Shown piece by piece: positions 1 to 9,900 of a stretch of DNA of 64,000 nt; position 1 is the stretch's first letter, and the number at the start of each line of letters is the position of its first letter. This stretch comes from JASLEW01 sp035544875. GTDB lineage: Bacteria > Acidobacteriota > Thermoanaerobaculia > Multivoradales > UBA5704. Location of the stretch: positions 59,908 to 123,907 of the forward strand of contig DASZZP010000011.1 of assembly GCA_035544875.1 (NCBI GenBank), given 5' to 3'. Below the pieces are notes generated by a model, which saw nothing but the letters and a program-made list of their open reading frames with translations, was not told the origin of the DNA and ran no database searches. The translations under genes and the position numbers were made by a program.

Positions 1-7
1 CGATCCG

Positions 8-150
8 GAGGGATGAAGCGGCGCTGCGATGTGGTGCTGGAGGCCTACTCGAAGCATCGATCGGATCGCCCCCCGCAACCCTCTATCCCCTTCCCACCCC
101 TCCGGGGGGAACGGGACGCCCCCTCCCCTGGCGCACGGACCAGTTTTCGT
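8..150 (+). repeat. Dispersed intergenic repeat R1, copy A
   Basis: This copy shares the blocks GGCCTACTCGAAGCATC and CGGATCGCCCCCCGCAACCC, then a C-rich stem and the end block with GGCGCACGGACCA, with copies at 21937-22065 and 28748-28968. It lies 24 bp beyond the stop of the minus-strand glutamate dehydrogenase. The C-rich/G-rich centre forms an imperfect stem here. Reading frames through it are not conserved among copies, so it is treated as non-coding. The left edge is close to the window edge and may extend further. Confidence 0.75.
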
Positions 151-174
151 CTTCGAGCGTCGGCGAGGCGGGCG

Positions 175-1458
175 TTACGGCCAGAATCCGCGCAGCTCGG
201 TGACGGCTGCCACTCGGCGCAGGGCGAGCACGTAGGCGGCAACCCGTGGGTCGACCTCGAGGTCGCGCGCGATGTCGAACACTTCGTGGAACGACTTGAC
301 CATCTTCCGGTGCAGCTTGCCGTTGACCGTCGCCTCGTCCCACTGCTCGTCTTGCAGGTTCTGCACCCACTCGTAGTAGGAGACGGTGACGCCGCCGCCG
401 TTGCAGAGGATGTCCGGGACGACGATGACGCCGCGGCGGTGGAGGATCTCGTCCGCGACCGGCGTGGTGGGACCGTTGGCCGCCTCGGCCACCAGCTTGG
501 CGCGCACCCGTGCCGCATTGCGGCGGGTGATCTGGTTCTCCAGGGCAGCCGGCACCAGCACGTCACATTGGAGCTCGAGGAGCTCCTCGTTGCTGATTCG
601 CCGAGCTCCCTTGAAGCCGGTCACGCTCCCCGTCTTCGCCTTGTGCGCCAGGAGCTTTTCCACGTCGAGGCCTTGCGCGGCGTGCACACCGCCCGCCGAG
701 TCGCTGGCCGCGACGATCCGCGCCCCGCCATCCGCCGCCAGGCTGGCGAAGTGCGCTCCGGCATTGCCGAATCCTTGCACGGCGACCCGCGCCTCGGACA
801 GCTGCTTGACCCCCCCGACCAGCCCGCGCCCGATCGCCTCTTCGACGCAGACCAGCGCGCCGCGCGCCGTTGCGGTTGAGCGGCCGTAGGAGCCGCCCAG
901 AGCGAGCGGCTTGCCAGTCACCACCGGCAGATTGTTCTGGCCCTTGTGGGTCATGTCGAAGGTGTCGAAGATCCAGGCCATGGTCTTCTCGTCGGTGTAG
1001 ACGTCCGGCGCCGGGATGTCCACCATCGGCCCCAGCGCGCTGCCGAGCTGGACCACGTAGCGGCGGGTGATGCGCCGCTTCTCGTCGGAGGATAGATTCT
1101 TCGGGTCGCAGATCACGCCACCCTTGGCGCCGCCGAAGGGGATGTCCATCACCGCCGTCTTCCAGGTCATCCACGCCGCGAGCGCCATGACCTCGTCCTC
1201 GGTCACGTCGGGGTGGTAGCGGATGCCGCCCTTGAACGGGCCGCGTGCGTTGTTGTGCTGCACGCGGAAGCCGGTGAAGATGCGGATGGAGCCGTCGTCC
1301 ATGCTCACCGGGAACTCGATCCGCAGCACGCGCTCGGGCCGGCGCACATAGTCGAGCAGCCCGGGGCTGGTCGGGACGTGAGGCAGCGCGCGGTCGAGCT
1401 GGATCTGCGCGATGAGGAACGGGTTCAGCTCTTCGGCGGCGCGTGAGCGGACGGCCAT
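175..1458 (-). CDS. gdhA: Glu/Leu/Phe/Val dehydrogenase (glutamate dehydrogenase)
   Basis: This 427-residue cytoplasmic enzyme interconverts glutamate with 2-oxoglutarate and ammonia using NAD(P). The N-terminal substrate domain has the GPFKGGIRYHP motif (residues 73-83) and PFGGAKGG (107-114), with the catalytic lysine at 112. The C-terminal Rossmann domain has GFGNAG. Length fits the hexameric family. An upstream in-frame ATG would add 16 residues, but the start at 1458 is preceded by GAGGAG at normal spacing, so it is preferred. Amino-acid specificity cannot be told from motifs alone. The gene stands alone on the minus strand; the next gene upstream, also minus strand, encodes an amidohydrolase. 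Confidence 0.93.
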   Translation of the reverse strand: MAVRSRAAEELNPFLIAQIQLDRALPHVPTSPGLLDYVRRPERVLRIEFPVSMDDGSIRIFTGFRVQHNNARGPFKGGIRYHPDVTEDEVMALAAWMTWKTAVMDIPFGGAKGGVICDPKNLSSDEKRRITRRYVVQLGSALGPMVDIPAPDVYTDEKTMAWIFDTFDMTHKGQNNLPVVTGKPLALGGSYGRSTATARGALVCVEEAIGRGLVGGVKQLSEARVAVQGFGNAGAHFASLAADGGARIVAASDSAGGVHAAQGLDVEKLLAHKAKTGSVTGFKGARRISNEELLELQCDVLVPAALENQITRRNAARVRAKLVAEAANGPTTPVADEILHRRGVIVVPDILCNGGGVTVSYYEWVQNLQDEQWDEATVNGKLHRKMVKSFHEVFDIARDLEVDPRVAAYVLALRRVAAVTELRGFWP

Positions 1459-1682
1459 AGGCAAATCTCCTCGGACAGCGGGTTGGGCAGCAGGTTGACG
1501 GCGCAACAGCGCGCGATCATATGCCGGAAGCTCCAGCGCGAGAAGACCCCGGCATCGGGTGGTCGGGTAAGTCGTGTGCTCCGTTGGCGGCGGGCTGGTT
1601 CGCTTCCCGCCGCGCCGTTAGTTGATGGAGCAGGCCGTTGCCGCCGAAGCGGCGTTGCTGGGCGTGGCAGCCGCGGCGTTGC

Positions 1683-3428
1683 TCAGCGTGGGGCCGCCTT
1701 GTAGCCGGGGCCGTAGAGCGGCCGGCCAGGGCGAGCGCCGGTGATCTTGCCTCCGTCCACGACCAGCTGGCCGTTGACGGCGACGTACGGGATGCCCTCG
1801 CTGTAGTGGAGAGGATCGGTGTAGGTCGCCACGTCGCGGACCGTCCGGGGATCGAAGACGACCAGATCCGCGGCCATGCCCGGGCGTACGATGCCGCGGT
1901 CGGCGAGCCCCATCCGCGAGGCCGGCAGCGCCGTCATCTTGCGCACCGCTTCCTCGAGCGGCAGCAGCTTCTCCTCGCGCACGTAGTGGCCGAGGATGCG
2001 CGGCGCCGAGGCCCAGGCCCGCGGGTGCGACTTCTCCTGGCCGAAGATGCCGTCCTCCGCCTCGGCGCCCGAGTCGGTGCACAACGAGACCAGCGGATGG
2101 CGGAGGGCAGTGCGCACGTCCCGGTCGTCCATGATGAAGATGATGTTCGAGGTGTGGGCGCGGTCGGCGATCACCAGATCGATGATCACGTCGACCGGGT
2201 CCTTGCCCTCGGCCTTGGCGATGTCGGCGATCGTCTGGCCCTCGTACTTCTTGAGCTCGGGTTTGACCACGGTGGCGATCAGCACGCCCGCCGCGCCGCC
2301 GGCGCACTGGTACTGGTTCTCCCAGCTGCGGTCGTCCTTCGCGAGCTCGGCGCGGACCCGCGCCCGCACCGCCGGGTCGCGCAGCCGCTCGATCATCTTG
2401 TCGGGGCCGCCGTCGCGCACCCAAAGCGGTAGATTGGCGTCGAGACCGTTCTCGCCCGCCGTCCAGGGATACTGGTCGGCCGAGACGTCCAGGCCCTCGG
2501 CGCGCGCCGACTCCAGCCGCTCGAGGACGTGGCTCATCTGCCCCCACATCCCGCGGCAGGCCACCTTGAGGTGGTAGATCTGAGCCGGAATCCTGGCCTC
2601 GCGCGCAATCCGAAAGACCTCGTCGAGGCTGCTGTCGATCTGGTACTGCTCGGAGCGCTGATGGGTGATGTAGCTTCCGCCGTAGCGCGACGCGACCTTG
2701 GCGAGAGCGATGATCTCCTCGGTCGAGGCAAACCGGTCGGGTACGTACTGGAGCGATGTCGAGAGGCCAAAAGCGCCGTCCTCCATCGCCTGCGCCACCG
2801 CCTTCTCCATCGCCTCGAGCTCGGCCGCCGTCGCAGCTCGCTCGCTCTCCCCCACCACCAGGTTGCGCACCCCGCCGGCGCCGACGAAGGTGCCGAGATT
2901 GATCGCCGGCCGAGCCTTTTCGAACGCCTGCCAGTACTCGCGCAGCGTCGTCCAGCTCGGCTTGACCCCGTAGTGCTCGTAGACCTCCTTGCCCTCGTCG
3001 ATCATCCGCTGGTTCACCGGCGCGATCGAGCTGCCCTCGCCGGTGATCTCGGTCGTGATCCCCTGGGTGATCTTGCTTGCCGCCCGGTTGTCGACCAGCA
3101 CGTTGTACTCGGACTGACCCAGCATGTCGATGAAGCCCGGAGCCACCACCAGACCGGCCGCGTCAATGCGCCGGCGGGCGCGCGCCCCGGCGAGCTGCCC
3201 GACCGCCGCGATCTTGTCGCCGGCCACGCAGACGTCGGCGCGAAACCAGGGCGCGCCGGTGCCGTCGACGACGCGGCCGCCGGCAAACAGGAGGTCGCAC
3301 TCGATAGCCGGGGCCTTTGCCCCGGTGCTTTCCAAAGCCGTGGCGGAAGACGCGGCTCTTGGCGCGGCGTTCTGGGAAACCGCAAAGGTGAGCAGTGCAA
3401 GCGCGGCGCCGGTCAGAGTATCGATCAC
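1683..3428 (-). CDS. D-aminoacylase-like amidohydrolase, exported
   Basis: This protein of about 581 residues belongs to the N-acyl-D-amino-acid deacylase branch of the amidohydrolase superfamily. The start chosen is GTG at 3428, with GGAG upstream and a hydrophobic signal-like N-terminus; ATG at 3506 is an alternative and would add 26 residues. Visible family marks are PGFID at 97-101, a THQRSE segment, IYHLK (metal/substrate His) and a CTDSG segment near the C-terminus, followed by a RPGMAADLVVF end typical of these enzymes. The usual H-x-H metal pair after PGFID is replaced by L-G-Q (103-105), so metal binding must differ. Much longer in-frame extensions upstream run antisense to the glycerophosphodiesterase gene and were rejected. 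Substrate unknown. Confidence 0.82.
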   Translation of the reverse strand: MIDTLTGAALALLTFAVSQNAAPRAASSATALESTGAKAPAIECDLLFAGGRVVDGTGAPWFRADVCVAGDKIAAVGQLAGARARRRIDAAGLVVAPGFIDMLGQSEYNVLVDNRAASKITQGITTEITGEGSSIAPVNQRMIDEGKEVYEHYGVKPSWTTLREYWQAFEKARPAINLGTFVGAGGVRNLVVGESERAATAAELEAMEKAVAQAMEDGAFGLSTSLQYVPDRFASTEEIIALAKVASRYGGSYITHQRSEQYQIDSSLDEVFRIAREARIPAQIYHLKVACRGMWGQMSHVLERLESARAEGLDVSADQYPWTAGENGLDANLPLWVRDGGPDKMIERLRDPAVRARVRAELAKDDRSWENQYQCAGGAAGVLIATVVKPELKKYEGQTIADIAKAEGKDPVDVIIDLVIADRAHTSNIIFIMDDRDVRTALRHPLVSLCTDSGAEAEDGIFGQEKSHPRAWASAPRILGHYVREEKLLPLEEAVRKMTALPASRMGLADRGIVRPGMAADLVVFDPRTVRDVATYTDPLHYSEGIPYVAVNGQLVVDGGKITGARPGRPLYGPGYKAAPR

Positions 3429-3698
3429 GTTGACTCCGAGGCCGACGTTCGTCCCGGCCGAAAAGAAGAGCAGCGGTGGTTGGTTGATCGAGCAGCTGAC
3501 CCGCATGTTAGGCGAGACACCCGGAGGGGTCAAGAAGTAGAAGGCCGCACGTCGCCGCGGGCACCCCAGGTCGCCAGGTGCTCGCGCCACTCGCGCTGGC
3601 GCTCTTGCTATGCTAGCGCGCGCCGGGGGCTGATACTCGAGGGCCGCGCCGCGGCCAATGACAGCGCGCCGGCGCCCGCGCTGGATTAGACTAGAAGC

Positions 3699-4610
3699 AT
3701 GGCTCCCCAACAGCAGCAGCCGGCGCTGGAGATCGTCGCCCATCGCGGCACCGGCCGCGACTACCCCCAGCCGATCGCTCTGCAGGCCCACCGCCCGGCC
3801 GCCCCGCCGGAGAACACCCTGCCCGCCTTCGAGTGGGGATGGGCGCGCGGCGGGACCTGCGAGCTCGACGTATACCTCACCCGCGACGGCAAGATCGTGG
3901 TGATCCACGATCCAACCACTGGGCGCACCTGTGACCGCGACCTGGTGGTCGGCAGGGCGAGCCTCGACGAGCTGCGCCAACTCGACGCCGGCGTCAAGAA
4001 AGGGCCGCTGTGGAAAGGGCTCCGCCTGCCGACCCTGCGCGAGGTCCTCCAGATCATGCCGCCTTCCGGCCGCCTCTATATCGAGGCCAAAAACGGCCCC
4101 GGCATCGTCGAGCCTCTGCTAGGCGAGGTCGACGCGGCGGCCCCGCGGCCGGACCAGATCGTCTACATCAGCTTCAGCATCGATACCATCTCGGCGCTCA
4201 AGCGGGCGCGGCCGGAGATCACCTGCTACTGGATCCTGGTGTTTGTGCAGCTGAAACCCGGGATCTGGCGGGCAGGCTACGACAGGACCGAGGCCGACAA
4301 CCTGACGTTTCGCACCGTCTGGCAGGAGCCCGTCGACTACGCCGAGCTGATCGCCCTGGCCCGCCACGACGACCTCCAGCTCGACGGCCTCGACGTCAGC
4401 TTCGAGCAGCCGGACGACTTCGCCGCCGCGATGCGCCAGGCGCAAATGCCCTGGGGCAGCTGGGCCGTCGACGACGGTGACGTGGCCGTCGCCCTCGCGC
4501 GCAAGGGTGCCATCCAGCTAACCAGCAACCACACCGACGACATCTGGGGCGCCCTCTCCTTCCCCCGAATCCCATCCTGGCCGATCCCTCGTACCAGAAG
4601 GATCGGATGA
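3699..4610 (+). CDS. Glycerophosphodiester phosphodiesterase family protein
   Basis: This 303-residue TIM-barrel enzyme is predicted to hydrolyse glycerophosphodiesters to glycerol-3-phosphate and an alcohol. The catalytic set is visible: HRG at 15-17, PPENT at 36-40, ELD at 55-57 and VIHD ending at 71. No signal peptide or membrane segment is seen, so a cytoplasmic place is likely. An unusual insert rich in Pro and Ala separates HRG from the PENT motif. The stop codon overlaps the ATG of the secreted hydrolase downstream by 4 bp (ATGA), so the two are probably translationally coupled. Physiological substrate is inferred only from family. Confidence 0.9.
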   Translation: MAPQQQQPALEIVAHRGTGRDYPQPIALQAHRPAAPPENTLPAFEWGWARGGTCELDVYLTRDGKIVVIHDPTTGRTCDRDLVVGRASLDELRQLDAGVKKGPLWKGLRLPTLREVLQIMPPSGRLYIEAKNGPGIVEPLLGEVDAAAPRPDQIVYISFSIDTISALKRARPEITCYWILVFVQLKPGIWRAGYDRTEADNLTFRTVWQEPVDYAELIALARHDDLQLDGLDVSFEQPDDFAAAMRQAQMPWGSWAVDDGDVAVALARKGAIQLTSNHTDDIWGALSFPRIPSWPIPRTRRIG

Positions 4611-5359
4611 GGACGAGCCGGGTCGCAGCCCTGTGCACGGCGTGGCTCGCGCTCGCCGCCGCCGGCGCCGCGGAGAGCCCGAAGGTCGCCAAGGAAAAGT
4701 TCGCTTCCGGCGGCCGCGACCGTATCTACTTCGTGGCGGTCCCCAGGAAGCTCGATCCCGGGAAGCCGGTTCCCCTCGTCCTACTGCTGCACGGCTCGGG
4801 CCGCGATGGCTCGTCCCTGGTGGAAAAATGGGCGAAGCTCGCGGACCAGGAGGGCTTCGTCGCCGTCGGACCGAACGCCTCCAATCCCGAGTACTGGAAG
4901 GCGCCGGAGGATGGCCCCGCGTTCCTGCGTGAGCTGATCGACCACCTGCGATCGCAGTACCCGATCGACGCCCGGAGGGTCTATCTCTTCGGCCACTCGG
5001 CGGGAGCGAGCTTCGCGCTCCAGATTGGCCTGCTCGAGTCGCGCTACTTCGCGGCGGTGGCGATCCACGCGGGGGCCTTTCACGACGGGGAGGAAAAGTG
5101 GCTCCTGCCCCTGGCCAAGCGCAAGCTGCCGTTCCATCTCGCCGTCGGCGACCGCGACCAGGGTTTGCCCTTGGCCGTCGTCCGCGCCACCCGCGACGCC
5201 CTGAAGTCCGGTGGTTTCCCTGTGGAGCTGGTCGAAATGGCCCGCCACGACCACTGGTACTACGACCAGGCACCCACGATCAATCAGGCGGCCTGGACCT
5301 TCCTGGCCACCCACGCCCTGCCGGAAGACCCGGTCTACGAAGAGCGCAGCTTTCAGTGA
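4607..5359 (+). CDS. Secreted alpha/beta hydrolase (esterase, LpqC/PHB-depolymerase-like)
   Basis: This 250-residue protein starts with a signal peptide (hydrophobic run to about residue 22). It has an alpha/beta hydrolase fold: the oxyanion segment LLLHGSG at 59-65, the nucleophile elbow GHSAGA at 129-134 with Ser131, GDRD with Asp184, and a late His at 214 or 216. The family includes feruloyl/acetyl esterases and poly-hydroxyalkanoate depolymerase-like enzymes, so the substrate is probably an ester, but it cannot be named. The start overlaps the stop of the glycerophosphodiesterase gene (ATGA), suggesting a two-gene operon for degrading ester and phosphodiester compounds. Confidence 0.85.
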   Translation: MRTSRVAALCTAWLALAAAGAAESPKVAKEKFASGGRDRIYFVAVPRKLDPGKPVPLVLLLHGSGRDGSSLVEKWAKLADQEGFVAVGPNASNPEYWKAPEDGPAFLRELIDHLRSQYPIDARRVYLFGHSAGASFALQIGLLESRYFAAVAIHAGAFHDGEEKWLLPLAKRKLPFHLAVGDRDQGLPLAVVRATRDALKSGGFPVELVEMARHDHWYYDQAPTINQAAWTFLATHALPEDPVYEERSFQ

Positions 5360-5366
5360 CCGCGGC

Positions 5367-6833
5367 TCAGCGCCCGGCCGCCACTCGCGCGAGGAGCGCC
5401 CGGACGGCGCGCGCCAGCGTTTCGGCGCTCGGCGGGTCGAGGTTGGAGAGGACGATCACGGTATACCCGGTCAGCCAGTCATCTTCGAGGACGGCGTTGC
5501 AGCCCGGGCTGCCTCCGGCGACGGCGATGCCACCGTTGCGCTGCCAGCGGTCGGGCTTGAGCAGGCGGCCGGCGCGCAGCGCGCCGGCGAAGCGCAACAG
5601 ATCCGCGGCGGTCGAGTAGCCGCCGCCAGCCGAGCTGCCGCGCGCCGGCAGCGTGTAGACGTTGCTGCGCAGCGGCGACGACTTCGCCTCGCCGGCGCCG
5701 CCCTCGCCTTCGCGGGTGTAGCCCGCCGCGCGATTGGCAACCGGGTCGTCGACCTCGTAGGAGCCCGTTTCGCCCATCCCGGCGCGCTCGAGAATGCGCT
5801 CGCGCACCGCCTCGTAGTAGCTCTTGCCGGTCAGCCGCTCGATCACCAGACCGAGCACGACGTAACCGGCGTTCGAGTAACGCTGCTGGCTTCCCGGCTC
5901 GAAGAGCAGCGGCTGGTCGGCAAAGAGCGGCAGGTAATCGGCCAGGGTGCGCAGCCGGCTCTTCGGGGTCGCCGCGTAGCGCTCGCCGAAGATGTCGCCC
6001 AGCCCCGAGGCGTGATCGAGCAGCTGTTGAATGCTCACCTTCTCCGCCACCGCGCGGTTCGGATAGTCGGGTAGCAGGCGGCTCAGGCGGTCCGCCGGAT
6101 CGAGCTTGCCTTCTCCGGCGAGCTGCTGGATGACGACCTGGGTGAACAGCTTGTTGATCGAGCCCAGGTTGAAGCGCGTATCGCCGCGGACCGGCGTGCC
6201 GAAGCTGCGTTCGGCGATGCCGAGCGCCCTGGTGAGCAGCGCGCGGCCGGCGCGGGCCACCAGCACGACACCCGAGAACTCGCCGGCGGCGGCCCGCTTC
6301 TCCGCTTCGGCGGCGATCGCCGCCAGCGCCGCCTCCTCAGTCAGAGCCAATCCCGATGCGGCGCGCTCGGGCGGCTGGTCCTCCGCCCTGATGCGCATGC
6401 CCAGGATGGCATATGGCGGCGCCGGCTCCAGCTCCAGTGCGAAGTGGATCCAGAGCGGCCTGGATTCGGCCTTGAAGACCAGCTCGATGGTGCGCTCGCC
6501 AACCGCCTCGACGCTCGCCAGCTCGCCGTGCCCGAGGTCTGCCAGAACCTGCCGCATGGCGGCCGCGCGTACTGCTGCGGAACGCTCGGCCACGGCCGAG
6601 GCGGCATAGTTCTCCGAAAAGAAACGCTGTAGCTGCTCCTCTCCCGCAGCGCGCAGGGCCGCCACGAGCGCTGCGGCCCGCCGTCCTGCCGCTGTATCCG
6701 GGAGCTGGAGCGCCGGTTCGGCGGCTGCTGCGCTCGCAGGCGCGGCGCCGGAGCTGCCGAGGGCATGCGCCCACGGCGCGACGACGAACAGGAGCACGAG
6801 GCCGGCGGCCAGCGGGTAGCGAAGATCGAACAT
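5367..6833 (-). CDS. Serine hydrolase, beta-lactamase/PBP fold, exported
   Basis: This 488-residue protein has an N-terminal signal or anchor helix (residues 8-25), an extra domain of about 100 residues (50-150) and a class C beta-lactamase/esterase domain. Catalytic motifs are SINK at 225-228 (Ser225, Lys228), YSN at 319-321 and LLDHASGL at 271-278. The expected C-terminal H/K-T-G box appears only as a weak GGSPG segment. Members act as peptidases, esterases or D-aminopeptidase-like proteins, and real beta-lactamase activity is unlikely. The gene converges with the esterase gene (7 bp between stops), and nothing in the sequence links it to its neighbours. Confidence 0.86.
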   Translation of the reverse strand: MFDLRYPLAAGLVLLFVVAPWAHALGSSGAAPASAAAAEPALQLPDTAAGRRAAALVAALRAAGEEQLQRFFSENYAASAVAERSAAVRAAAMRQVLADLGHGELASVEAVGERTIELVFKAESRPLWIHFALELEPAPPYAILGMRIRAEDQPPERAASGLALTEEAALAAIAAEAEKRAAAGEFSGVVLVARAGRALLTRALGIAERSFGTPVRGDTRFNLGSINKLFTQVVIQQLAGEGKLDPADRLSRLLPDYPNRAVAEKVSIQQLLDHASGLGDIFGERYAATPKSRLRTLADYLPLFADQPLLFEPGSQQRYSNAGYVVLGLVIERLTGKSYYEAVRERILERAGMGETGSYEVDDPVANRAAGYTREGEGGAGEAKSSPLRSNVYTLPARGSSAGGGYSTAADLLRFAGALRAGRLLKPDRWQRNGGIAVAGGSPGCNAVLEDDWLTGYTVIVLSNLDPPSAETLARAVRALLARVAAGR

Positions 6834-6947
6834 TTGAGAGTCCCCCCACTGCGTCTAAACGAGCGGACGCGCCTCCAGTTCCCTGCGCCGTTGGACGAGC
6901 AGACCAGCCGTGGGTTCCCACGCATCGGGACCCGCGCCGCTGCGGGC

Positions 6948-9900
6948 TCAGGCCGCCGGCTGCAGCAGCTTGGCCGCCACGGTGGCCCGCTTCCGCCCGG
7001 CCGCTTCCGCAGCCACGGCGGGTTTGGCCAGCACGATCCGATTGCGGCCGCTCTTCTTGGCGCGGTAGAGCGCCTGATCGGCCTCCTCGATCAGCTGGTC
7101 CGGCGTCAAGCCGGCGCCAGGCACCACGCCCGCCACGCCGGCGCTCAGCGTCACGCACCCGGCCACCGGCGAGCCCGGATGGGGAATCGCGAGCTTCAGA
7201 ATCGACTGCCGCATCGCCTCGGCGATGCGCCACGCCGCCTGGGCCGAGGTCCCGGGCAGCAGCACGGCGAACTCCTCGCCGCCGTAGCGCGCCACCACGT
7301 CGGCGGCGCGCGTCGCGGCGCCGCGCAGGGCCAGACCCACCTGGCGCAGGCACTCGTCGCCGTTGACGTGGCCGAGGGTATCGTTATAGCCCTTGAAATG
7401 ATCGACGTCGAAGAGGATGACTGCGAGCTCGCTCTCGCTGCGTGCGGAGCGCCGGATTTCCCTTTCCAGCGCCTCTTGCAGCTGGCGCCGGTTGGCGAGA
7501 CCGGTGAGAGCGTCGGTGGACGCCATGGCGGCAAGCTGGCGGTTCGCCTCGCTCAGCTCCTCGGTGCGCTGGTGCACGAGCCTTTCGAGCGCCGTGGCAC
7601 GCTGCCGCAGCCGGTGCTGCGCCAGCCGGTGGATGAGGACGCCGGCGGCCAGCAGCGCCAGGGCGGCGAGCGCCACGAAGGCCGGGCGCTGGTAGAACGG
7701 CGGCTCGACCTCGAGATCGGCCAGGCGTTGCGGCGGGCTCCAGCCGTCCCGCCCCTCGCGCAGCGCGACCTCGAAGCGGTAGCGGCCCGGCGGCAGGCTG
7801 GTGTAGCGCGCCAGCCGCTCGCCGCCGTCGACGATCCATTCGCGATCGAAGCCGACCAGGCGGTAGCGCAGCGCAATGCGCCGCTGCGCTATGAAGGAAG
7901 GCGCCGAGAAGCGCAAGTCGAGCCGCCGCATGCGCGCCGGCAACGAAAACCGCGAGGAGCGCGAGAGAAGGATCTCCCGGCCATCCGCCGTCACCGCGTC
8001 CAGGCGCGGTCCGCGAGTGAAGGAGGGGGGCGCCAGGCGCTCGGGGCGGATTTCGACCAGCCCGTGATTGGTGGTGAACCAGACATGGCCATCGGCGCCG
8101 CGCGCCACTCCCGCGTTCGAGAAGCCGTGGCAGACGCCGTCTGCGACGCCGTCCTCAGGGCCATAGTTGAGCGGCAGGAGTCCTGTCGCGCCGCCCGCTT
8201 CCACCTCGGCGATCCGCTGATAGTGGAGACGCGAGATCCCGGCGCCCGAGCAGATCCAGAGCCCTCCCTGGTCAGGGAGCAGCTGGCGGACGGTATTGTC
8301 GGCGAGCCCCAGGCTCTCGTCCAGGACGGTCCAGCGGCCGGCGCGGTAGTGCACGAGACCCAGGCCAAAAGTGCCAACCCACATCTCGTCGCCGCCGCCG
8401 CCGCGCCGGATCATGGTGACGATCGGCAGCTCCTCGGGCGAGCGCAGCCGCTCGAGTCTCCCCTTCCGCAGCCGCAAAAGGCCGGCGCCGCGCGTTCCGA
8501 TCCAGAGGGCGCCGTCCTCGGCCTCGGCGAGCCCGGTGATCTGCTGTCCTTCGAGGCCGTTCACCGCGTTCACCCGCGGCGGCTCGGTCGAGGTTACCCC
8601 AAGTCCGCCTTCGGTCCCGATCCAGACGTTCTGGAGGCGATCCTCGTACAGCGACACGACCGTCAGAGTGGCCGCGCCGCCCCAGCGCGACAGGAATTCC
8701 CAGCGCCCTCCCAACCGCCGCGCAACGCCCCGCCCGGTGCCTGCCCAGAGCGTGCCTCGCCTGTCGCGCAGCAGCGTATAGACCGGCATGCCAAGAAGCT
8801 CGGAGCGCACCGCAAAGCGGCCGTCGATGCCGCGCTCCATACGGCCCAGGCCGGAGAGCGTGCCGACCCAGGCAGAGCCATCCGGATCGATCAGGATGGA
8901 CATCGTGCGCTCGTTCGGCAGACCTTCGCGGCGCGAATAGGCCAGACAGCTCTTCTCGATCAGCTGGTGGAGACCATCGCCTGCCGAGCCGAACCAGACA
9001 CTGCGGTCGGCCGCAATGAAGATACGCGCCACCACCGCCTTCGCCAGCGGATGGTCGGGGAGGGCGGCAAGGCGCCTGCCTTCCGTGACCTGGATCAACC
9101 CGTCGGTGGTGGAAAGCCAGAGCTCGCCGCCCCCAGAACCCGCGGCCTCGACGGTCTTGATCGACAGCGGGCTGCCAGGGTCGGCATCGATGGCCGGACT
9201 GAGGCGTCCATGCTCGAAGCGGCGTCCGAAGCTCGGCGTGAAGACCAGGACCGATCCGCGGTCGTCGTGCACCAGACCGGTCACGTTCTCCTGCCGCAGG
9301 CCCGGGTCGCCGGCGGCAGGGCCGAGCCGGCCGGCTTGAAGGCGCCATGGCCCTTGGTCCTCGGTGCCGATCCAGACCTCGCCGGGCATCCCCGCCAGGA
9401 GCTGGGTGATCCGCGTCCCGGACAGCCCGACCCGCACCACGCGGCCAGACTGCGCGCTGCGGCGCAGCAAACCCGAGCGAGTGCCGATCCAGAGGTCGCC
9501 GTTCAGGTCCTGGGCCAGGGTGCTGATCGCTGCCTCGGCCGCCGGCTCGCCCGGAGCGCCGTCGGCGGCGATCACGCCGGAGCGCATGCGCAGCAGCCCG
9601 CGTTCGGTGCCGATCCACAGAGTGCCGTCGTCGGCTGCCAGCAGCGCCGCCACGAAACGGCTGCGAAAGCCGTCCCGCGGGCGATCGCCGTAGACCACGA
9701 AGCGCTGGCCGTCGAAGCGCGCCAGCCCGTTCTCGGTGCCGACCCAGATGTAGCCGTCGGCCGACTGGGTGATCGCATAAACGCTGTTGCCCGGCAGGCC
9801 GTTGCCGCGCCGCCAGCTGCGGTGGAAGTAGCGGGCATCGAGCGAGTCCCTGAGGCTGCCTCCCCCGTTCGCCGCCGCCGAAGCGGGCGCGACCACCCTC

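Noticed and set aside
3429..3980. In-frame 5' extension of the D-aminoacylase-like gene
   Set aside because: It overlaps the glycerophosphodiesterase gene on the other strand and would hide the signal peptide.
5367..6833. True antibiotic-resistance beta-lactamase
   Set aside because: The fold and SINK/YSN motifs are shared by esterases and peptidases, the third box is weak and an extra N-terminal domain is present.
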